Below, one piece after another: positions 26,255 through 38,481 of a stretch of 64,000 bases of DNA (position 1 is its first letter; the number at the start of each line of letters is the position of its first letter). Under the pieces are notes generated by a model, which worked only from the letters and a program-made list of their open reading frames with translations, was not told where the DNA came from and searched no databases. This stretch comes from Celeribacter baekdonensis B30 (GTDB lineage Bacteria; Pseudomonadota; Alphaproteobacteria; Rhodobacterales; Rhodobacteraceae), in NCBI RefSeq assembly GCF_000299875.1, contig NZ_AMRK01000004.1, forward strand, positions 310,001-374,000. The letters are read 5' to 3'. A program made the position numbers and the translations under genes.

Positions 26255-27073
26255 ATGACCTCCCCGGAAAGGCGCACAGAGACGCGTCCGGTCAAACGCA
26301 CCGCCATCATCGCCGGATCGGGCAGCTTGCCTGTGACACTGGCGAATGCATTGGTCCATCCGGTCTATGTCACCTTCTCCGATATTCCGGTGCCCGAGGG
26401 CGCGGAACATGTTGCGGCGCGGGTCGAAAAACTCGGTAAACTCTTCAAGGACTTGAAAGCGCGCGATGTTGTGGCGGTCACGTTTGCGGGTGCCATGGCG
26501 CGGCCCAAAATAAATCCGGTGCTGATGGATCGCCATGCGCTCAAACTTGCCATGTCTTTGGGCAAGGGCGATGATGGTCTGCTGCGCGAGGTGATCTCTG
26601 TGTTTGAAACCCAAGGCTTCATGATCCGCTCCGCCACCGAGATTTGCCCGGATCTGGTGTTGGAAAAAGGCACGATTTGGGGTCGTAAACCGACCGCGCA
26701 GGATGAGGCGGATGCGGCACGGGCAAAGGCGGTTTTGGACGCGCTGTCACCCTTGGATGTCGGTCAGGGTGCGGTCTGCGCCGGGGGGCAGATGTTGGGC
26801 ATCGAGACGGTGCAAGGCACGGATGCGATGTTGGCCTATGTCGCGCAAACCCCCGATCCGCTGCGCCGCGCGCCGGGGGTGTTTGTCAAAGGCCCGAAAC
26901 GTGGTCAGGACCTGCGCATCGACATGCCGACCATCGGCCCGGACACGATCACGGCGGCACATAATGCGGGCATCGGCGGGGTTGTGATCCCAGCCGGGCA
27001 GGTGATTGTTTTGGACGCGGATGCGGTCAAAGCGCGGATTGCGGAGGCGGGCATGTTCTTGAAAGCGTTATGA
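26255..27073 (+). CDS. lpxI: UDP-2,3-diacylglucosamine diphosphatase LpxI
   Basis: LpxI hydrolyses UDP-2,3-diacylglucosamine to lipid X and UMP. It is the alphaproteobacterial alternative to LpxH. The 272-residue product begins with a short polar lead, then RTAIIAGSGSLPVTLANAL. The family core includes VTFAGAMARPK and LLREVISVFETQGF, then the C-terminal catalytic domain with APGVFVKGPKRGQDLRIDMP and TIGPDTITAAHNAGIGGVV. I start at the ATG at 26255, where GAGGG is seven bases upstream; the GTG at 26249 has no spacing from it. The stop overlaps lpxB (ATGA). Confidence 0.93.
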   Translation: MTSPERRTETRPVKRTAIIAGSGSLPVTLANALVHPVYVTFSDIPVPEGAEHVAARVEKLGKLFKDLKARDVVAVTFAGAMARPKINPVLMDRHALKLAMSLGKGDDGLLREVISVFETQGFMIRSATEICPDLVLEKGTIWGRKPTAQDEADAARAKAVLDALSPLDVGQGAVCAGGQMLGIETVQGTDAMLAYVAQTPDPLRRAPGVFVKGPKRGQDLRIDMPTIGPDTITAAHNAGIGGVVIPAGQVIVLDADAVKARIAEAGMFLKAL

Positions 27074-28212
27074 GCCTGAAAGTCTTTGTCATTGCCGGCG
27101 AGGCCTCGGGCGACAAGCTTGGCGCGTCCTGTATGGATGCGCTGAAAACGCTCTGTGATGTGGAGTTTCGCGGTGTCGGCGGCGCGATGATGGCGGAGGC
27201 GGGGCTGGTCAGCCAATTCCCGATGTCAGAGCTTTCCCTGATGGGGATCATGGAAATCCTGCCGAAATATTTCCACCTCAAACGCCGCATTCGCGAGGTC
27301 GCCGAGGCCATTTTAGACTGGCAACCCGATGTGGTTTTGACCATTGATAGCCCGGATTTCTGCCTGCGCGTGGCCGACATCATCAAAGCCCGTTCCGACA
27401 TTCGCGTCTGTCATTACGTTGCGCCCACAGTCTGGGCGTGGCGGCCCGAACGGGCGGCGAAAATGGCCGCGCGGGTCGATCAAGTGTTGGCGCTGTTCCC
27501 GTTTGAACCGCCGTATTTCACCGGCGTTGGATTGCGCTGTGATTTTGTCGGCCACCCTGTTGTGACCGATGAGATCGCCACAGAGGCCGAGGTGACGGCC
27601 TTTCGCGAGCGACATCAGGTCGGTGATGCGCCCTTGGTCCTGGTCCTGCCGGGCTCGCGCAAAGGCGAAGTCACGCGGCTTTCGGAGACCTTTGGCGCGA
27701 CCTTGGCTTTGTTCGCCCAAACCCACCCCAGCGCCAGGATCGTTTTGCCAATGGCGCAGGGCGTCGAGGATCTGGTGCGCGAGCTGACCTCGAACTGGGC
27801 GGCGACGCCGATCCTGATCGAGGCCTCCGACCGCGCCGGGAAACGCGCCGCCTTCAAAGCCGCCGATATGGCGCTGGCGGCCTCTGGCACGGTGTCCTTG
27901 GAATTGGCGGCGAATGATACGCCGATGGTTATCGCCTATAAAATGAATTGGCTGACCCAAAAGATTGTCGAGCGCAAATTGCTGATCGACACGGTGACCT
28001 TGGTCAATCTCGTGTCCGAAACGCGGGTTGTGCCGGAGTTTTTGGCGCAGAATTGTACCCCCGAGAAAATCGCCCCGGCGCTCAGCGTCATCTTGCTGCA
28101 CCCCGAGGCGCAAACCGATGCGCTCACGGCGACGATGGAGCGGCTAGGTCGCGGCGGCGATGCCCCCGGTCTGCGCGCGGCGCGGGCGATTTTGGACGGC
28201 ATCGCTGGGTAG
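27070..28212 (+). CDS. lpxB: Lipid-A-disaccharide synthase
   Basis: LpxB joins lipid X to UDP-2,3-diacylglucosamine to make the lipid A disaccharide. It is a GT-B type glycosyltransferase of family 19, acting at the inner face of the membrane. The 380-residue product starts with LKVFVIAGEASGDKLGASCM, has YVAPTVWAWRPERAAKMA near residue 117 and VLPGSRKGEVTRL near 195. The donor-binding region reads ADMALAASGTVSLELAANDTPMVIAYK. It is the last gene of the lipid A set here. Confidence 0.96.
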   Translation: MSLKVFVIAGEASGDKLGASCMDALKTLCDVEFRGVGGAMMAEAGLVSQFPMSELSLMGIMEILPKYFHLKRRIREVAEAILDWQPDVVLTIDSPDFCLRVADIIKARSDIRVCHYVAPTVWAWRPERAAKMAARVDQVLALFPFEPPYFTGVGLRCDFVGHPVVTDEIATEAEVTAFRERHQVGDAPLVLVLPGSRKGEVTRLSETFGATLALFAQTHPSARIVLPMAQGVEDLVRELTSNWAATPILIEASDRAGKRAAFKAADMALAASGTVSLELAANDTPMVIAYKMNWLTQKIVERKLLIDTVTLVNLVSETRVVPEFLAQNCTPEKIAPALSVILLHPEAQTDALTATMERLGRGGDAPGLRAARAILDGIAG

Positions 28213-28269
28213 CTCTGGATCAACGACAGATGGCCCGCCCTGCGCTATACTGTTTACTGGAGGTCCGAT

Positions 28270-28533
28270 ATGATCCGTTTTATTGCCCTGATGATGCTGA
28301 TGACCCTGCCGCTTTACGCCGATCCACTGGGCGATGCGGAGCAGGGGGCGATGATCTATACCCAATCCTGCGCCCGCTGCCATCGCGATGTGGCCCAGCT
28401 TGATTTATCGCAGGCGACGCCAGAGGATTTGACGCTTTTTCTGACCCGTCACCGCACGCGGTCGGATCAGGATCGGGCGGATTTGGTCGCCTATCTTTTG
28501 CCTCAGTCGCCCCCTGAAGACCTCAGCGAATAG
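28270..28533 (+). CDS. Small monohaem cytochrome c-like protein, 87 aa
   Basis: The 87-residue product has a signal peptide (residues 1-17, IALMMLMTLPLYA) and one haem-binding CARCH near residue 37. It ends in a helix DLVAYLLPQ. No methionine follows the haem motif, so the usual Met sixth ligand is missing. His in the TRHRTR segment could replace it, or the haem may be five-coordinate. A partner is not obvious. It overlaps the end of the convergent LprI-like gene by 11 bases. A role as a small electron carrier is inference only. Confidence 0.75.
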   Translation: MIRFIALMMLMTLPLYADPLGDAEQGAMIYTQSCARCHRDVAQLDLSQATPEDLTLFLTRHRTRSDQDRADLVAYLLPQSPPEDLSE

Positions 28534-28903
28534 TGTGGCGCAGCTCCGTCTCACGCGCGCGAGTCAGTTCAATCCGGCAGGACCGGATCGCGATTCCCGT
28601 GCCCGACCCACCGCCATAGGTGCTGCCGATAAAGTCACATTGCGCAGCGCGGTAGGTCTCCCACGCCGTTTGTGCCGCCTCCAAGGCAGGCAGGGCAACA
28701 GAACGTTCGGTGATCTCGTCCAACTCTGCCGCTGAGGCGCGGGCAAAGCCGAGGATGGTTTGCATCGACTGCTCCGCCGCGTCCTCTTGCAGGGCAAGGC
28801 AGTCGGCGATCTCAACCTGAGAGCCGCCCCCGCATTCGCCCACCGGATCAGACAGCGCCGCTGTTGGAAAAGCCGCCATCAAAGCCAGCGCCAGCGCTCG
28901 CAT
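28523..28903 (-). CDS. Secreted LprI/DUF1311-like protein
   Basis: A 126-residue secreted protein with a signal peptide (MRALALALMAAFPTAALS). It carries the LprI N-terminal-type (DUF1311) pattern: paired cysteines in CLALQ and QCDFIGSTYGGGSG, with the conserved helix ending WETYRAAQC and the later CRIELTRARETELR. Such proteins are periplasmic; some inhibit lysozyme, but most are uncharacterised. Four visible Cys suggest disulfides. The start at 28903 leaves one base after the mnmA stop, so it is translationally coupled to mnmA. The frame stays open into mnmA, but that part is a shadow. Confidence 0.75.
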   Translation of the reverse strand: MRALALALMAAFPTAALSDPVGECGGGSQVEIADCLALQEDAAEQSMQTILGFARASAAELDEITERSVALPALEAAQTAWETYRAAQCDFIGSTYGGGSGTGIAIRSCRIELTRARETELRHTIR

Positions 28904-28904
28904 C

Positions 28905-30050
28905 TCAATAGCCCCGCCAAATCCAGCCACCGCCAAAGATGCGCGGGCTGTCGGTGTCGTAGAACACGCAGGCCTGACCGGGCGAGACGCCTTCTTCGGC
29001 GACAAACAATTCGACCTCGGCTTCGGTGTCCGAGATCGGCCGGATGATTGCATCACGCGGTGGCCGGGTCGAGCGCACGCGCACCGCCACATGCCATTCG
29101 GCGCGTGAGGTAAAGGGCTCATCACCCAGCCAATTGATTTCGCGCACCGGAATTTTGCGGGTGGCGAGCATGTCTTTTGGCCCAACGACGACCTGTTTTT
29201 TGTCGACATCGAGTTTGACCACATAGAGCGGATCGGCCAAGCCGCCGATGCCCAGCCCGCGGCGTTGCCCGATGGTGTAATGAATCACCCCATTATGGCT
29301 GCCCAACACATTGCCCTCGGGATCGACAATGTCGCCGGGATCGGCGGCACCGGGGCGCAGTTTTTCGATCACCTGCGCGTAATTGCCGTTTGGCACAAAA
29401 CAAATGTCTTGGCTGTCGGGCTTGTCCGCCACGCTCAACCCGTATTTCGCCGCCAAGGCGCGGGTCGCATCCTTTGAGGGCAAATGGCCCAGCGGGAAGC
29501 GCAAATAGTCGAGCTGTTCGGGCTTGGTCGAGAACAGGAAATAGCTCTGATCGCGGTTCGCATCCGCCGCCGAATGCAGCTCTGGTCCGTTTGCCCCCAT
29601 CACGCGTTGGATATAATGACCCGTTGCCATGCAATCGGCATCCAGATCCTTGGCGGTTTCCAACAGGTCCTTGAACTTCACCCGCTCGTTGCAGCGGATG
29701 CAGGGCACAGGCGTGGCCCCGGCCAGATAGCTGTCGGCAAACTCGTCAATCACCGCGTCTTTGAACACGTTTTCATAGTCGAGCACATAGTGGGGAAAGC
29801 CCATTTCTTCGGCCACACGCCGCGCGTCATGAATGTCGCGCCCCGCGCAACACGCGCCTTTCTTGGCCAAAGCGGCGCCATGATCATAAAGCTGAAGCGT
29901 GACACCGATGACATCATAGCCCTCTTCGGCCAGCTGCGCGGCCACCACAGAGCTATCGACACCGCCCGACATCGCCACAACGACGCGGGTGTCTTGGGGG
30001 GCTTTGGCAAAGCCTAAAGAGTTCAGCGGGAGAGCGCCGTCATGAGACAT
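28905..30050 (-). CDS. mnmA: tRNA-specific 2-thiouridylase MnmA
   Basis: MnmA adds sulfur at position 2 of U34 in tRNAs for Lys, Glu and Gln, using ATP and a persulfide relay. The 381-residue product has the PP-loop [20 protein letters not shown] near residue 22. The first catalytic Cys is in [15 protein letters not shown] and the second in [15 protein letters not shown]. The C-terminal barrel ends [21 protein letters not shown] start at the ATG at 30050, with AAGGA upstream; homologues begin at this point. Divergent from sciP across 125 bases. Confidence 0.95.
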   Translation of the reverse strand: MSHDGALPLNSLGFAKAPQDTRVVVAMSGGVDSSVVAAQLAEEGYDVIGVTLQLYDHGAALAKKGACCAGRDIHDARRVAEEMGFPHYVLDYENVFKDAVIDEFADSYLAGATPVPCIRCNERVKFKDLLETAKDLDADCMATGHYIQRVMGANGPELHSAADANRDQSYFLFSTKPEQLDYLRFPLGHLPSKDATRALAAKYGLSVADKPDSQDICFVPNGNYAQVIEKLRPGAADPGDIVDPEGNVLGSHNGVIHYTIGQRRGLGIGGLADPLYVVKLDVDKKQVVVGPKDMLATRKIPVREINWLGDEPFTSRAEWHVAVRVRSTRPPRDAIIRPISDTEAEVELFVAEEGVSPGQACVFYDTDSPRIFGGGWIWRGY

Positions 30051-30175
30051 GAACAAATCCTTTCGGGAATAGGAGCATAATATAGGAAAATACGACCTAT
30101 TCTCAAGAGGCGGTTTCACCCCCCATTAAGGGAGTTGTTGCAAAAGAGGGGTGCAATTTAACGAAGGGTGAGCCC

Positions 30176-30454
30176 ATGTATCTGAAAAAAGTCGATGGAC
30201 CGCGCGCGGTGACCCTGCCGGATGGGTCGATTATGACCCGTGCTGACCTGCCTCCGGCAGAAACGCGCCGCTGGGTGGCGTCGCGCAAGGCTTCGGTTGT
30301 CAAAGGTGTTGTGTTTGGGTTGATTCCCCAAACCGAGGCGCTGAAACTCTATGGATTGTCCGAAGAAGAGTTCAATTCCTGGAAAAATGCCATTTCTGAG
30401 TATGGGGAAGCGGCGCTAAAGGCCACTGCGGTACAAAAATATAGACAACCCTGA
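30176..30454 (+). CDS. sciP: CtrA inhibitor SciP (DUF1153)
   Basis: SciP is a small helix-turn-helix protein that in Caulobacter binds CtrA and blocks its activation of many promoters. The 92-residue product matches the family: MYLKKVDGPRAVTLPDGS, then SKIMTRADLPPAETRRW-like (here SIMTRADLPPAETRRWVASR) and the HTH FGLIPQTEALKLYGLSEEEF. It sits 117 bases ahead of ctrA on the same strand, with CtrA-type half-sites between them, which suggests feedback control of both. In Rhodobacteraceae the CtrA system mainly serves motility and gene transfer agent production rather than essential cycle control. Confidence 0.92.
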   Translation: MYLKKVDGPRAVTLPDGSIMTRADLPPAETRRWVASRKASVVKGVVFGLIPQTEALKLYGLSEEEFNSWKNAISEYGEAALKATAVQKYRQP

Positions 30455-30470
30455 GTTGAAAATGCGAAAA

Positions 30471-30498
30471 GGTTAAAATTGGTAACGTGTAGTTAACC
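30471..30498 (+). promoter_or_regulatory. CtrA-type inverted half-sites upstream of ctrA
   Basis: GGTTAA (30471-30476) and TTAACC (30493-30498) form an exact inverted pair 16 bases apart; the second continues as TTAACCAT, a CtrA half-site form. The location in the ctrA promoter fits autoregulation. Confidence 0.5.
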
Positions 30499-30523
30499 AT
30501 TTTTGACCATCTTCCTAAGGAGC

Positions 30524-30538
30524 GAACGCAACAAGAAC
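30524..30538 (+). promoter_or_regulatory. LexA-type box (GAAC-N7-GAAC) in ctrA leader
   Basis: Exact GAAC-N7-GAAC, the complement of the alphaproteobacterial SOS box GTTC-N7-GTTC. It ends 33 bases before the ctrA ATG, where a bound repressor would block transcription. About two such exact matches are expected by chance in 64 kb, but few in promoters. Binding is not shown. Confidence 0.45.
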
Positions 30539-30571
30539 GCTTATGAGAAGATAGCAACGGAGATTTAGGGT

Positions 30572-31291
30572 ATGCGTATTTTGCTGGTTGAAGACGACCC
30601 CACCACCTCGAAAAGCATCGAACTGATGTTGTCGCATGCGAATCTAAACGTCTACACGACCGATTTGGGTGAAGAGGGCATCGATCTCGCCAAACTTTAT
30701 GATTACGATTTGATCCTTTTGGATCTCGGCCTGCCGGATATGAACGGTCACGACGTGCTACGTCAATTGCGCTTGGCCCGTGTTGATACGCCGATCTTGA
30801 TCCTCTCTGGTGCCGATGACACCGAAAATAAGATCAAGGGATTCGGATTTGGGGCCGACGATTACCTCACCAAACCGTTCCACCGCGAAGAATTGGTCGC
30901 CCGTATCCATGCGATCATCCGCCGCTCCAAAGGCCATTCGCAATCCATCATCCGCACCGGTAAAATCGAGGTCAATCTCGATGCGAAAACCGTGTCTGTC
31001 GGCGGTAAACCCGTGCATCTGACCGGCAAAGAGTATCAAATGCTCGAATTGCTGTCGTTGCGCAAAGGCACTACGCTCACCAAGGAAATGTTTCTCAACC
31101 ACCTTTACGGCGGTATGGATGAGCCGGAACTCAAAATCATCGACGTCTTTATCTGTAAATTGCGCAAAAAACTGGCCAATGCCACCGATGGCGACAATTA
31201 CATCGAAACCGTTTGGGGCCGTGGCTATGTTCTGCGCGACCCGGAACCCTCTGCAGGCGGTATGGATGAACAACTGGCCATGGGCGCATAA
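30572..31291 (+). CDS. ctrA: Response regulator CtrA
   Basis: CtrA is an OmpR-type DNA-binding response regulator acting at the end of the CckA-ChpT phosphorelay. The 239-residue protein has an N-terminal receiver domain. Acidic residues Glu7, Asp8 and Asp9 are followed by the phosphoacceptor Asp51 in [11 protein letters not shown], and the conserved Lys is in [15 protein letters not shown]. The C-terminal winged helix spans about residues 125-230 with [14 protein letters not shown] and [13 protein letters not shown]. The last residues are MGA, where Caulobacter CtrA has an AA-type degradation end. sciP is next door. CtrA-type half-sites and a LexA-type box lie in its leader. Confidence 0.96.
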   Translation: MRILLVEDDPTTSKSIELMLSHANLNVYTTDLGEEGIDLAKLYDYDLILLDLGLPDMNGHDVLRQLRLARVDTPILILSGADDTENKIKGFGFGADDYLTKPFHREELVARIHAIIRRSKGHSQSIIRTGKIEVNLDAKTVSVGGKPVHLTGKEYQMLELLSLRKGTTLTKEMFLNHLYGGMDEPELKIIDVFICKLRKKLANATDGDNYIETVWGRGYVLRDPEPSAGGMDEQLAMGA

Positions 31292-31352
31292 CCCCCGACC
31301 AGTTCTCAGCTCAGGCCTCTGTGTGATGGTGGGTGCTGCCTGAATGTGATGA

Positions 31353-35656
<4,304 letters not shown>

Positions 35657-35695
35657 TAGATTTTAACGCAGGTGGATTTCATTTTGTTCGCGAAT

Positions 35696-35710
35696 GTTCT
35701 TAAAAAGTTC
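35696..35710 (+). promoter_or_regulatory. LexA-type box (GTTC-N7-GTTC) before small membrane gene
   Basis: Exact GTTC-N7-GTTC, the alphaproteobacterial SOS operator pattern, 73 bases before the ATG at 35784. A third GTTC lies at 35686-35689 with a six-base spacing. The box is in intergenic DNA just past recG. Binding is not shown. Confidence 0.5.
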
Positions 35711-35783
35711 TTTACATGGATCTTTGAAAATGAGAACAAAGTGGCAACACATCATTAACCAACCTGTCTCAAAGGATGCTCAC

Positions 35784-35906
35784 ATGATCAAGGACCTCAA
35801 ATCCGTTGCCACCCGGTCGCAAGGAACACTGGTACAAGACATGATCGGTGCGATCGCACTTTTGGTCATCCTCTTGGGTGGGTTGAGCCTACCGGCCTTG
35901 GTGTAA
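35784..35906 (+). CDS. Small membrane protein, 40 aa, behind LexA-type box
   Basis: A 40-residue frame starts MIKDLKSVATRSQGTLVQDM, continues IGAIALLVILLGGLSLPALV and stops. The N-terminal half is basic and polar; the second half is one hydrophobic segment. AAAGGA lies about eight bases before the ATG at 35784. A longer in-frame start at 35694 overlaps the LexA-type box and is not preferred. TTAACC also lies between box and gene. A strong terminator follows. It is likely its own small transcription unit. I recall short proteins like it in other Rhodobacteraceae but no function. An SOS-controlled membrane peptide, as with Caulobacter SidA or E. coli TisB, is an attractive inference. Confidence 0.65.
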   Translation: MIKDLKSVATRSQGTLVQDMIGAIALLVILLGGLSLPALV

Positions 35907-36032
35907 CGCCCATCTTCGTTTGCCTCAGATCTGATCTCCAACCCGCAGCCCAATCTTGGGTCTGACATTTACCTGTTCCCGTCAGTGATGGTCCCTCATC
36001 CCATCAACCCCGCGGGTCTCAGATCGTACTTC

Positions 36033-36067
36033 CCGCCGCCTTCTTTTGAAGTGCGGCGGATTTTTTT
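36033..36067 (+). terminator. Rho-independent terminator
   Basis: CCGCCGC pairs with GCGGCGG, with an inner TTC/GAA pair, and runs into TTTTTTT at 36061-36067. It ends the small membrane gene transcript on the plus strand and lies just before the end of the convergent chemoreceptor-like gene. Confidence 0.85.
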
Positions 36068-36092
36068 AGCGCGCTAAGGTTGGGGGGATGCG

Positions 36093-37499
36093 TCAGAACG
36101 TATATCCCAAACGCAAGCCGCCCCAGTGTTTGCCATCCACGAAAATCGGGGCCGAGAGATCTTTCATCATCATGAATGTGCCCGCACCCATATCGCGACG
36201 ATAGACTTGGAGCAGGAAGGGTTCGGTGTTTCGCCCGGCTTTCAGGCCCACCCGATCGCTAAAAATGCGCCGATTGCGGGAATTGGCGGCGTTCCAGGCC
36301 GGATCATGACCTTGCGGTGCGGAGAATTTAACATTGTGGGTTGGCAAATAGCCGTTTGGATCAAGCGCCGCACAAAAGACGACCTTGGGGTTAAACTCAA
36401 GCATAGGCTCTTGAACCGCGGGCAAGACCTCATCCGTAAAGGCCGTGAACCGCGCCACATATTGTTGCGGATCGGTGTTGGCGAGTTCAACGTAGCTTCG
36501 GTCAAAAAGGTCTGAGTGACTGATGCGTCCCGAACTCATGCCATCAGCAAAAAGTTCTGAAATCCGAGAGGCGGCCTCTTGCACCTTGTTGATAAAGACC
36601 AAATCTTCGCTGGCACCGCCCAGAGCAACGGTGGTTTGGAAAATGGTTTCAGAGGTGTCGATCAACTTATCGACGCGCTCATGCGCAACATGGATGCCCT
36701 CAGCGGTGGCATTGGCGGCTTTGCCGATTTGGTCAAAGGCGGGTTGGAACCGCGCGACAGCGTCTCGAACCTTGTCGGCCTCTGTGACCATGATCCGGGT
36801 GGCGTCGTGGGTTTGACGTACACCTTGGGCGATTTCTGTGAGCGCCAGATCCGTTTCCGAGGCCGAGGAAATCACATGGCCCGCGTCAGTGGAGACACCT
36901 GTCGCCTCCTCGCGCAGCCGTCCGACCCATTCGGACAGGGTGGCAATGTTCTCTTCGATCCCGGCGGCGGCGCGGGCGGTTTTGCGCGACAATTCGTTGA
37001 TGGCTTCGGCCACCACGCCAAAGCCACGCCCGCTGTCACCGGCGCGCGCCGCCTCGATTTTGGCATTGATGGCGAGAATATTCACCTGACGGGCAATGTC
37101 GGCGATATTGGTGTTGTCCGCTTCAACGGCACTCAGTGAACTTGCGACCCGTTCCATACGCTCCGACAGATCTTTCACCCATGAGGCCACATGTTGAGAT
37201 TTTTGGCCGCTTTCGCGCACAAATCCCACCGACCCCTCAACGCGATTGAGGGTTTGATCGGTGATGCTGGTCACCGTCGTCAAAGCGTCACGCACCGCAC
37301 CATTGGCGGTCATCACGTCTGCGGCGGAGGATTGCACATCCGCCAGAACCGTGATCTGACTTTTGGATTGTTCATCGACGCTGTCCAGAAATCCCGCGAT
37401 GTCCACAACTTCAAAGCCAAGTCGGCCGGCATATTTGGCCAACAAGCTCATTCTGTGATCCGCAGATGTTGCGTTTTCAAAGTCAGGATTCGGAATCAT
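36093..37499 (-). CDS. Soluble methyl-accepting chemotaxis-like protein
   Basis: This 468-residue protein has no membrane segment or signal peptide, so it is a cytoplasmic receptor-like protein. The order is reversed from usual: the helical signalling region comes first (about residues 30-300). The hairpin tip equivalent reads ARQVNILAINAKIEAARAG followed by SGRGFGVVAEAINELSRKTA, the MCP signature. The C-terminal sensory-looking domain (about 320-468) includes NGYLPTHNVKFSAPQ, NSRNRRIFSDRVGL, and the closing HWGGLRLGYTF. I recall this tail in other MCPs without a known ligand. I start at the ATG at 37499 because GGAGG is five bases upstream. No che genes are nearby. Confidence 0.85.
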   Translation of the reverse strand: MIPNPDFENATSADHRMSLLAKYAGRLGFEVVDIAGFLDSVDEQSKSQITVLADVQSSAADVMTANGAVRDALTTVTSITDQTLNRVEGSVGFVRESGQKSQHVASWVKDLSERMERVASSLSAVEADNTNIADIARQVNILAINAKIEAARAGDSGRGFGVVAEAINELSRKTARAAAGIEENIATLSEWVGRLREEATGVSTDAGHVISSASETDLALTEIAQGVRQTHDATRIMVTEADKVRDAVARFQPAFDQIGKAANATAEGIHVAHERVDKLIDTSETIFQTTVALGGASEDLVFINKVQEAASRISELFADGMSSGRISHSDLFDRSYVELANTDPQQYVARFTAFTDEVLPAVQEPMLEFNPKVVFCAALDPNGYLPTHNVKFSAPQGHDPAWNAANSRNRRIFSDRVGLKAGRNTEPFLLQVYRRDMGAGTFMMMKDLSAPIFVDGKHWGGLRLGYTF

Positions 37500-37538
37500 T
37501 GAGGCCTCCAATTGCAGGAGGACAATGGACCACGCCTC

Positions 37539-38030
37539 TTACGAGTTCGTTAAATTCTGAGCCTTCTCGGCCAATTCAAAGGCATTTTTGGCCGCTGTGA
37601 GGGCCAAAAGGATCGAAGCATGGCGATTTTTATAGTCGCGCGCGGGCAAAAGCGCCTCATAGCCTTCAAAGGGCGCTGAGGGCACCGGGCCGTTCTGTTT
37701 CAAAAACGCCTCAAGTTCATCACGCGCCTGCGCCAATTCCGCGCCGGTTCGCCCGATGACATGCGCGCCTAATACGGAGGCCGCCGCCTGACCCAGAGCA
37801 CAGGCTTTGACGTCCTGGGCAAACCGCACGACTTTCCCATCCTCCACATCCAAGTCCACGGTCACGGTCGATCCACACAGCGGCGCCCGTTCGCGCACGC
37901 TGGCCTGTGGCATCTCAAGCCGCCCGGTCAGTGGAATATCGGCGGCCAAAGCCAAAAGTTTGCCAGAGTAGAGCTTGGCCAAATCGACGGTGCTTTGCGC
38001 TGACGTATGCGCGGGAGTTTGAGCGGACAT
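37539..38030 (-). CDS. IscU/NifU-like Fe-S scaffold protein lacking one Cys
   Basis: The 163-residue product has the NifU_N/IscU fold. An Ala/Thr-rich lead of 25 residues is followed by DLAKLYSGKLLALAADIPLT. Two of the three scaffold cysteines are visible: APLCGSTVTV and VKACALGQAAAS. At the place of the third, where IscU has Cys, the sequence reads NRHASILLALTA, with Ala instead. It may still bind a cluster or metal with other ligands, or have another role. AAAGG lies six bases before the ATG at 38030. It is divergent from hisI with 64 bases between. No isc or suf genes are nearby. Confidence 0.8.
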   Translation of the reverse strand: MSAQTPAHTSAQSTVDLAKLYSGKLLALAADIPLTGRLEMPQASVRERAPLCGSTVTVDLDVEDGKVVRFAQDVKACALGQAAASVLGAHVIGRTGAELAQARDELEAFLKQNGPVPSAPFEGYEALLPARDYKNRHASILLALTAAKNAFELAEKAQNLTNS

Positions 38031-38094
38031 GGTTTGCCTTTCATCAACTGCTCTCTTAGATAGGTCACAGACCCGCCTATGGAAAGGACCCGTC

Positions 38095-38454
38095 ATGCGC
38101 TTTGATCCGGCTTCGCTTAAATATGATGACAAAGGGCTGATCCCGGCCATCGCCCAAGACGCCGAGAGTGGTGATGTTTTGATGATGGCATGGATGAATG
38201 CGGCGGCGGTGCAAAAGACGCTGGAAACGGGGCGGGTGACCTATTGGTCGCGCTCGCGTCAGGCGTTTTGGATCAAAGGCGAGACCTCGGGCCATGTGCA
38301 AGAGCTGGTCGATTTTCGTTATGATTGCGACAGCGATTGCATTCTTGTGACGGTGACCCAGACTGGCCCGGCCTGCCACACCAACCGCCGGTCGTGTTTT
38401 TATCGCGCGGTGCGGGATGGTGATGTGGTTGAGTTGATGTCACCTATGGTGTGA
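38095..38454 (+). CDS. hisI: Phosphoribosyl-AMP cyclohydrolase
   Basis: HisI opens the adenine ring of phosphoribosyl-AMP in histidine synthesis, using zinc and magnesium. The 119-residue monofunctional form is seen here. Motifs are MMAWMNAAAVQKTLETG, VTYWSRSRQAFWIKGETSGH, the metal site YDCDSDCILVTVTQTGPACH and the closing NRRSCFYRAV. I start at the ATG at 38095, where GGAAAGGA lies ahead; a longer frame into the intergenic region is not coding-like. It has no HisE domain attached and other his genes lie elsewhere. Confidence 0.95.
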   Translation: MRFDPASLKYDDKGLIPAIAQDAESGDVLMMAWMNAAAVQKTLETGRVTYWSRSRQAFWIKGETSGHVQELVDFRYDCDSDCILVTVTQTGPACHTNRRSCFYRAVRDGDVVELMSPMV

Positions 38455-38481
38455 GTTTCACCTCTTAAATATATGAAATAT

